Shown in pieces: positions 6,020-9,063 of a DNA stretch of 9,063 nt (positions are counted from its first letter, which is position 1; each line of letters begins with the position of its first letter). The DNA comes from an uncultured Clostridia bacterium (GTDB lineage: Bacteria > Bacillota > Clostridia > TANB77 > CAG-508), in the NCBI GenBank assembly GCA_944389715.1, contig CALXNI010000114.1, positions 1-9,063 on the forward strand. The letters run 5' to 3'. Position numbers and translations under genes: made by a program. A model generated the notes under the pieces. That model had not been told where the DNA came from. It ran no database searches and saw nothing but the letters and a program-made list of their open reading frames with translations.

Positions 6020-6145
6020 GTAAAATAAATCAAAAACAAGTATGGCTAGGCGTCCGAACTAAAAAACCGGAGGTGTGCTTTTGCACATCGAGGATTTTTT
6101 AAGTGATGGACAACAACGCCAGACGAAGTTTTTCATTTATTTTAC
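6020..6145. repeat. 126-bp palindromic element, copy 2 (rpsQ-rplN gap)
   Basis: The terminal 18 bases are inverted copies with one mismatch: GTAAAATAAATCAAAAAC (6020-6037) against 6128-6145. The centre has a GTGC/GCAC stem with a TTTT loop, flanked by an A6 tract and a T6 tract. GCTAGG lies 25 bases from the left end and GACAACAACGC near the right end, as in 5428-5550. The right terminus supplies the last codons and the TAA stop of rpsQ. It may fold in RNA as a long hairpin, or be a small non-autonomous mobile element. Confidence 0.85.
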
Positions 6146-6400
6146 CTCTGCTTTTTCTAAAACTTCAACTAGTCTCCATCTCTTATCTTTAGATAGAGGT
6201 CTTGTTTCCATTACTTTTACTTTGTCTCCTATTTGGCATTTATTTTCTTCATCATGAGCTTTTAGTTTATATGTTCTTTTAACAACTTTTCCATAAATAG
6301 GATGTTTTACACTTGTTTCGACTGATACTACTATTGTTTTATCCATTTTATTAGATGTTACTGTACCAATCATAACTTTACGAAGATTTCTTTCTTCCAT
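6137..6400 (-). CDS. rpsQ: 30S ribosomal protein S17
   Basis: S17 is an OB-fold primary 16S rRNA-binding protein of the 30S body. The 87-residue product has [20 protein letters not shown], then KTIVVSV (21-27), [20 protein letters not shown], and [20 protein letters not shown] with the tail [10 protein letters not shown]. These are all typical. The ATG at 6400 has AAGGAGG 8 bases upstream. The last codons and stop coincide with the terminal inverted repeat of the palindromic element at 6020-6145. The C-terminal few residues may therefore have been set by element insertion, though the tail is not abnormal in length. Confidence 0.97.
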   Translation of the reverse strand: MEERNLRKVMIGTVTSNKMDKTIVVSVETSVKHPIYGKVVKRTYKLKAHDEENKCQIGDKVKVMETRPLSKDKRWRLVEVLEKAEVK

Positions 6401-6418
6401 TATTTTATTTCCTCCTTA

Positions 6419-6473
6419 TTCAAATCTTTTTACTAGTTTTAATATATTAGTAATATCTAAAAACAGATTTGAA
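6419..6473 (-). promoter_or_regulatory. 55-base hairpin just before the rpsQ Shine-Dalgarno
   Basis: There is a perfect 9-bp inverted repeat TTCAAATCT (6419-6427) / AGATTTGAA (6465-6473), with further A/T-rich pairing inside. Its transcript 3' arm is two bases from AAGGAGG of rpsQ. The remaining rpmC-rpsQ gap (6474-6533) carries two GAATTTGGA units in the transcript direction and no gene. Confidence 0.55.
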
Positions 6474-6533
6474 TTTTGTGTTTTGAAATTTTACAAATAC
6501 ATTATACTATTTCCAAATTCCAAAATCCAAATT

Positions 6534-6734
6534 CTATTTAGCTTCTTCTAGTTCTCTTTGTCTTAATACTGTTTTTATTCTAGCTATGTCTTTTTTTACT
6601 TCTTTTATTTTCATTGGATTATCTAATCCATTTGTTGCTAAACTAAATCTTAATTTAAATAATTCAGATTTTAATTCGCCTAATTCTTTCTCTAATTCTG
6701 GTGAAGACATTTCTCTTATTTTATTTATCTTCAT
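6534..6734 (-). CDS. rpmC: 50S ribosomal protein L29
   Basis: L29 lies at the polypeptide exit on the 50S subunit, next to L23, where signal recognition particle and trigger factor dock. With the ATG at 6734 the product is 66 residues, the usual length, beginning [20 protein letters not shown]. The hallmark [20 protein letters not shown] and the helix [19 protein letters not shown] follow; it is an all-helical hairpin. AAGGTGGT upstream is the RBS; GTG (6746) and ATG (6740) further up overlap it and are less likely. The start lies inside the 3' end of rplP (14-base overlap), implying translational coupling. Confidence 0.96.
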   Translation of the reverse strand: MKINKIREMSSPELEKELGELKSELFKLRFSLATNGLDNPMKIKEVKKDIARIKTVLRQRELEEAK

Positions 6735-7164
6735 CAACATCACCACCTTGCTCTATTTCTCTATTTAAGAATTTTGTTTTTACAGGTAATTTATGTGATG
6801 CAAGTCTTAAGGCTTCTCTTGCTACTTCTTCTGTTACACCTGCAAGTTCAAATAATACTCTTCCTGGTTTTACAACAGCTACCCAATATTCTGTAGCTCC
6901 TTTACCTTTACCCATACGAGTTTCAGCTGGTTTTTTACTTATTGGTTTATTTGGAAAGATTTTAATCCAAACTTTACCACCTCTTTTAATATAACGTGTC
7001 ATAGCAATTCTGGCAGCCTCTATTTGATTTGCTGTAATTAATCCTGCTTCTAATGCTTGTAATCCGTATTCTCCTTCGTTTACAACATTTCCTCTTGTTG
7101 CTTTTCCTCTGTTTCTACCTTTTTGCATTTTTCTATATTTTGTTCTTTTTGGCATTACTGGCAT
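6721..7164 (-). CDS. rplP: 50S ribosomal protein L16
   Basis: L16 sits near the A-site tRNA elbow and the peptidyl-transferase region and is essential for late 50S maturation. The 147-residue product has [60 protein letters not shown] and the core [20 protein letters not shown], then [15 protein letters not shown] and LPVKTKF. The tail [13 protein letters not shown] is acidic and overlaps rpmC. The ATG at 7164 shares its A with the rpsC TAA (TAATG) and is 7 bases from GGAGGGG. A second ATG at 7155 would give a slightly shorter protein, but its RBS spacing is poor. Confidence 0.97.
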   Translation of the reverse strand: MPVMPKRTKYRKMQKGRNRGKATRGNVVNEGEYGLQALEAGLITANQIEAARIAMTRYIKRGGKVWIKIFPNKPISKKPAETRMGKGKGATEYWVAVVKPGRVLFELAGVTEEVAREALRLASHKLPVKTKFLNREIEQGGDVDEDK

Positions 7165-7826
7165 TATTGTTCCCCTCCTTCTTTTGCTGCTTTTTTAGTT
7201 GGAAGAACTTCTCCTTTATAGATCCAAACTTTAACGCCTATTTTTCCATAAGTTGTATCTGCTTCATAGAATCCATAGTCTATATCTGCTCTTAATGTTT
7301 GAAGTGGAATTGTTCCTTCTTTATAAAATTCTGTTCTAGCCATATCAGCTCCACCTAATCTTCCAGATACAGCTGTTTTTATTCCTAGAGCTCCAGCTTT
7401 CATAGCTTTTTGCATGCATTGTTTCATTGCTCTTCTAAAAGATATTCTTCTTTCTAATTGATTACAAATATTTTCTGCAACTAATTGTGCATCTGTATCA
7501 ATATTTTTAACTTCAACAATATTTAAATTTACATCTTTATTTATCATTTTTATAAGTTCATTTCTTAATGTTTCTGCATAATTTCCACCTTTACCTATTA
7601 CTAGACCTGGTTTTGCAGTATATACATTTACTTTTACGAACTTTGCTGTTCTTTCTATTTCTATTTTAGAAATTCCGCTAACAAATAGTTTTTTCTTAAC
7701 ATATTCACGGATTTTGTGATCTTCTACTAGATAATCACTAAAATTTTTAGAGTCTGCATACCATTTTGAATTCCAATCTTTGATAACACCTACTCTTAAT
7801 CCATGTGGATGCATTTTTTGTCCCAT
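7164..7826 (-). CDS. rpsC: 30S ribosomal protein S3
   Basis: S3 forms part of the mRNA entry tunnel on the 30S head and has helicase-assisting basic residues. The 220-residue product (family about 210-235) starts [20 protein letters not shown]. It has the KH domain with GLVIGKGG (74-81) and the C-terminal [40 protein letters not shown] and [15 protein letters not shown], then [16 protein letters not shown]. The ATG at 7826 is one base after the rplV TAG and is preceded by AAAGGAGG. The tail is short ([14 protein letters not shown]). Confidence 0.98.
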   Translation of the reverse strand: MGQKMHPHGLRVGVIKDWNSKWYADSKNFSDYLVEDHKIREYVKKKLFVSGISKIEIERTAKFVKVNVYTAKPGLVIGKGGNYAETLRNELIKMINKDVNLNIVEVKNIDTDAQLVAENICNQLERRISFRRAMKQCMQKAMKAGALGIKTAVSGRLGGADMARTEFYKEGTIPLQTLRADIDYGFYEADTTYGKIGVKVWIYKGEVLPTKKAAKEGGEQ

Positions 7827-7827
7827 G

Positions 7828-8196
7828 CTAATTTTCCTCCTTTACCACGATTGTTATATGGCATGTTCTTTTTCTAATTCTAACTGCAGAACCTTTTGCT
7901 GCTGGTCTAATTCTTTTTAATGTTGGACCTTGATTTGCATAAATTTCACTAACAATTAGATTTCCTCTATTCATACCATGATTATTTTCAGCATTTGCTA
8001 TTGCTGATTTTAATAATTTTTCTATTATCTCAGATGATGCTTTTGGTGTAAATTTTACTATTGCTAAAGCTTCATCTACTTTTTTACCTCTTATTAAGTC
8101 TGCAACTATCTTTACTTTTCTACTCGAAATTCTAGCATATCTTAAAATTGCTCTTGCTTCTAAAGCTGTAGTTTGCACTGTTTCTTGTTCTGGCAT
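7828..8196 (-). CDS. rplV: 50S ribosomal protein L22
   Basis: L22 lines the nascent-chain exit tunnel with an extended beta-hairpin and is a target of macrolide resistance mutations. The 122-residue product has [60 protein letters not shown] and [20 protein letters not shown]. The beta-hairpin [18 protein letters not shown] closes it. The N-terminal extension [10 protein letters not shown] is slightly longer than in the 110-113-residue members. The ATG at 8196 has the best Shine-Dalgarno of the window, GAAGGAGGTAA. It is followed by rpsC after one base. Confidence 0.98.
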   Translation of the reverse strand: MPEQETVQTTALEARAILRYARISSRKVKIVADLIRGKKVDEALAIVKFTPKASSEIIEKLLKSAIANAENNHGMNRGNLIVSEIYANQGPTLKRIRPAAKGSAVRIRKRTCHITIVVKEEN

Positions 8197-8219
8197 TTTT
8201 TTACCTCCTTCGATTTTAT

Positions 8220-8296
8220 GTAAAATAAATTGTTTTTTAATATTTTTCGGGTTGCCTAGGAGTGCTCCCCATTACATTGTTTACAATATATTTTGC
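8220..8296. repeat. Candidate short palindromic element in the rpsS-rplV gap
   Basis: GTAAAATAAATTGT (8220-8233) is an inverted match in 12 of 14 bases to 8283-8296. The interior includes GCCTAGG and the small palindrome GGAGTGCTCC. The terminal bases GTAAAATAAAT equal those of the element at 6020-6145, and it has a CTAGG box, so it may be a shortened relative. The match is weaker than for the other pairs, and chance in AT-rich DNA is possible. Confidence 0.35.
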
Positions 8297-8304
8297 CATG
8301 TTAG

Positions 8305-8586
8305 TTATTTAACATTTGTTTTTTTGTCTCCTGAATGTCCTTTAAATGTTCTTGTTGGAGCAAATTCTCCTAATTTATGTCCAATCATTTCTTCTGATAT
8401 ATAAATTGGAACATGTTTTCTTCCATCATGAACAGCTATTGTATGCCCTACCATTTGAGGATATATAGTAGATGCTCTTGACCATGTCTTAAGAACACTT
8501 TTTTCACCAGTTTCATTCATAGCTTCTATTCTTTTAAGTAATTTTTCTTGCACAAAAGGTTGTTTTCTTTTTTTCTCTTCTGACAT
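8305..8586 (-). CDS. rpsS: 30S ribosomal protein S19
   Basis: S19 binds 16S rRNA in the 30S head beside S13 and the A-site finger bridge. The 93-residue product contains [65 protein letters not shown] (73-81) and the basic tail [12 protein letters not shown], matching family order and length (about 92-95). The ATG at 8586 is preceded by ATAAGGAGGATA at 8 bases. rplB is upstream with a 145-bp gap and rplV downstream with a 108-bp gap. Confidence 0.98.
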   Translation of the reverse strand: MSEEKKRKQPFVQEKLLKRIEAMNETGEKSVLKTWSRASTIYPQMVGHTIAVHDGRKHVPIYISEEMIGHKLGEFAPTRTFKGHSGDKKTNVK

Positions 8587-8731
8587 TTAAGTATCCTCCT
8601 TATTTTATTACTAATTCTTATTACAAAGAAAATTTTTAATTTTCCTAACAATTTACCGATATAAATTTGAATGCGAAACATTCTGTATAACTATGCATCA
8701 AAATCTTTGATTTAGTTAATGTCTAATTATT
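8587..8731. other. 145-bp non-coding gap between rplB and rpsS
   Basis: No gene is seen. Beyond the rpsS Shine-Dalgarno it contains two small hairpins: GAAAATT / AATTTTC at 8628-8644 and GAATG / CATTC at 8669-8683. I find no match to the repeat families in the other gaps and no T-tract that would make a convincing terminator. Confidence 0.5.
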
Positions 8732-9063
8732 TTATTTCCTTCTTTTAACGATAAATTTATCTGATTTTTTATTTTTCTTTCTTGTCTTATATCCTAATGC
8801 TGGTTTACCCCAAGGAGTAAGTGGACCTGCATGACCTACTGGAGCCCTACCTTCACCACCACCATGAGGGTGATCTACTGGGTTCATTACAGAACCTCTA
8901 ACTTCTGGTCTCCATCCCATGTGACGTTTTCTTCCGGCTTTACCGATTTTTACGTTTTCATGATCTGCATTTCCTATTGTTCCTATTGTTGCTCTACATG
9001 TAGATAATACTTTTCTCATTTCTCCAGAAGGTAATCTTAATGTTGCATATTTTCCTTCTTTAG
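8732..9063 (-). CDS. rplB: 50S ribosomal protein L2, C-terminal part (5' end outside window)
   Basis: L2 is needed for subunit association and peptidyl-transferase activity. Only the last 110 or so residues are present; the frame is open to the window edge, and the ATG at 9019 is internal, because upstream codons continue as [20 protein letters not shown]. Diagnostic blocks are [39 protein letters not shown] and [10 protein letters not shown], with the histidine equivalent to E. coli H229. [15 protein letters not shown] and the basic tail [12 protein letters not shown] complete it. The position before rpsS is that of the S10 operon, so rplW, rplD, rplC and rpsJ are expected to the right. Confidence 0.98.
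   Translation of the reverse strand, partial: KEGKYATLRLPSGEMRKVLSTCRATIGTIGNADHENVKIGKAGRKRHMGWRPEVRGSVMNPVDHPHGGGEGRAPVGHAGPLTPWGKPALGYKTRKKNKKSDKFIVKRRK

Noticed and set aside
6735..6746. GTG or ATG start upstream for L29
   Set aside because: These starts overlap the AAGGTGGT ribosome-binding site; the ATG at 6734 gives the standard 66 residues.

Overview
The window is a nearly complete stretch of the bacterial S10-spc ribosomal protein operon. Every gene lies on the minus strand, so transcription runs from the right edge (9063) to the left edge (1). The DNA is very AT-rich. Strong GGAGG-type Shine-Dalgarno sites precede almost every gene. S14 is the short zinc-binding type, and the gene order is that of Bacillota (rplB-rpsS-rplV-rpsC-rplP-rpmC-rpsQ-rplN-rplX-rplE-rpsZ-rpsH-rplF-rplR-rpsE-rplO-secY). 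This suggests a low-GC Gram-positive bacterium, probably an (uncultured) Clostridia-like lineage; I cannot fix the genus.

Layout in transcription order: the 3' end of rplB (L2) at the right edge; rpsS, rplV, rpsC, rplP and rpmC, of which rplV to rpmC are packed tightly or overlap; then rpsQ, rplN, rplX, rplE, rpsZ, rpsH, rplF, rplR, rpsE, rplO and secY. A TAATG overlap at bases 1-5 places the start codon of a further gene (probably adk) on the left edge. The proteins are 30S and 50S subunit components plus the SecY channel that docks on the ribosome, so the operon couples ribosome building to the protein export machinery.

Three things are out of the ordinary. (1) rpmD (L30), normally between rpsE and rplO, is absent, and the 123-bp gap there holds repeats instead. 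(2) rplO carries a one-base frameshift 22 codons before its normal end; the lost C-terminus is still intact in another frame and runs to a TAG directly abutting secY. (3) Many intergenic gaps are long (108-216 bp) for this operon and are filled with small structured repeats. They come in pairs, so that a single gene is flanked on both sides by the same family: 123/126-bp imperfect palindromes around rplN, 94-bp direct repeats around rplF, and a 51-53-bp GGGACTGTCCC hairpin element plus a GAAGAGTGAA/hairpin module around rpsE. A further inverted-repeat element separates rpsZ and rpsH. All sit between a stop codon and the next Shine-Dalgarno, leaving the reading frames and order intact. No gap longer than 300 bp lacks a gene, and I see no tRNA, rRNA, CRISPR array or transposase gene.
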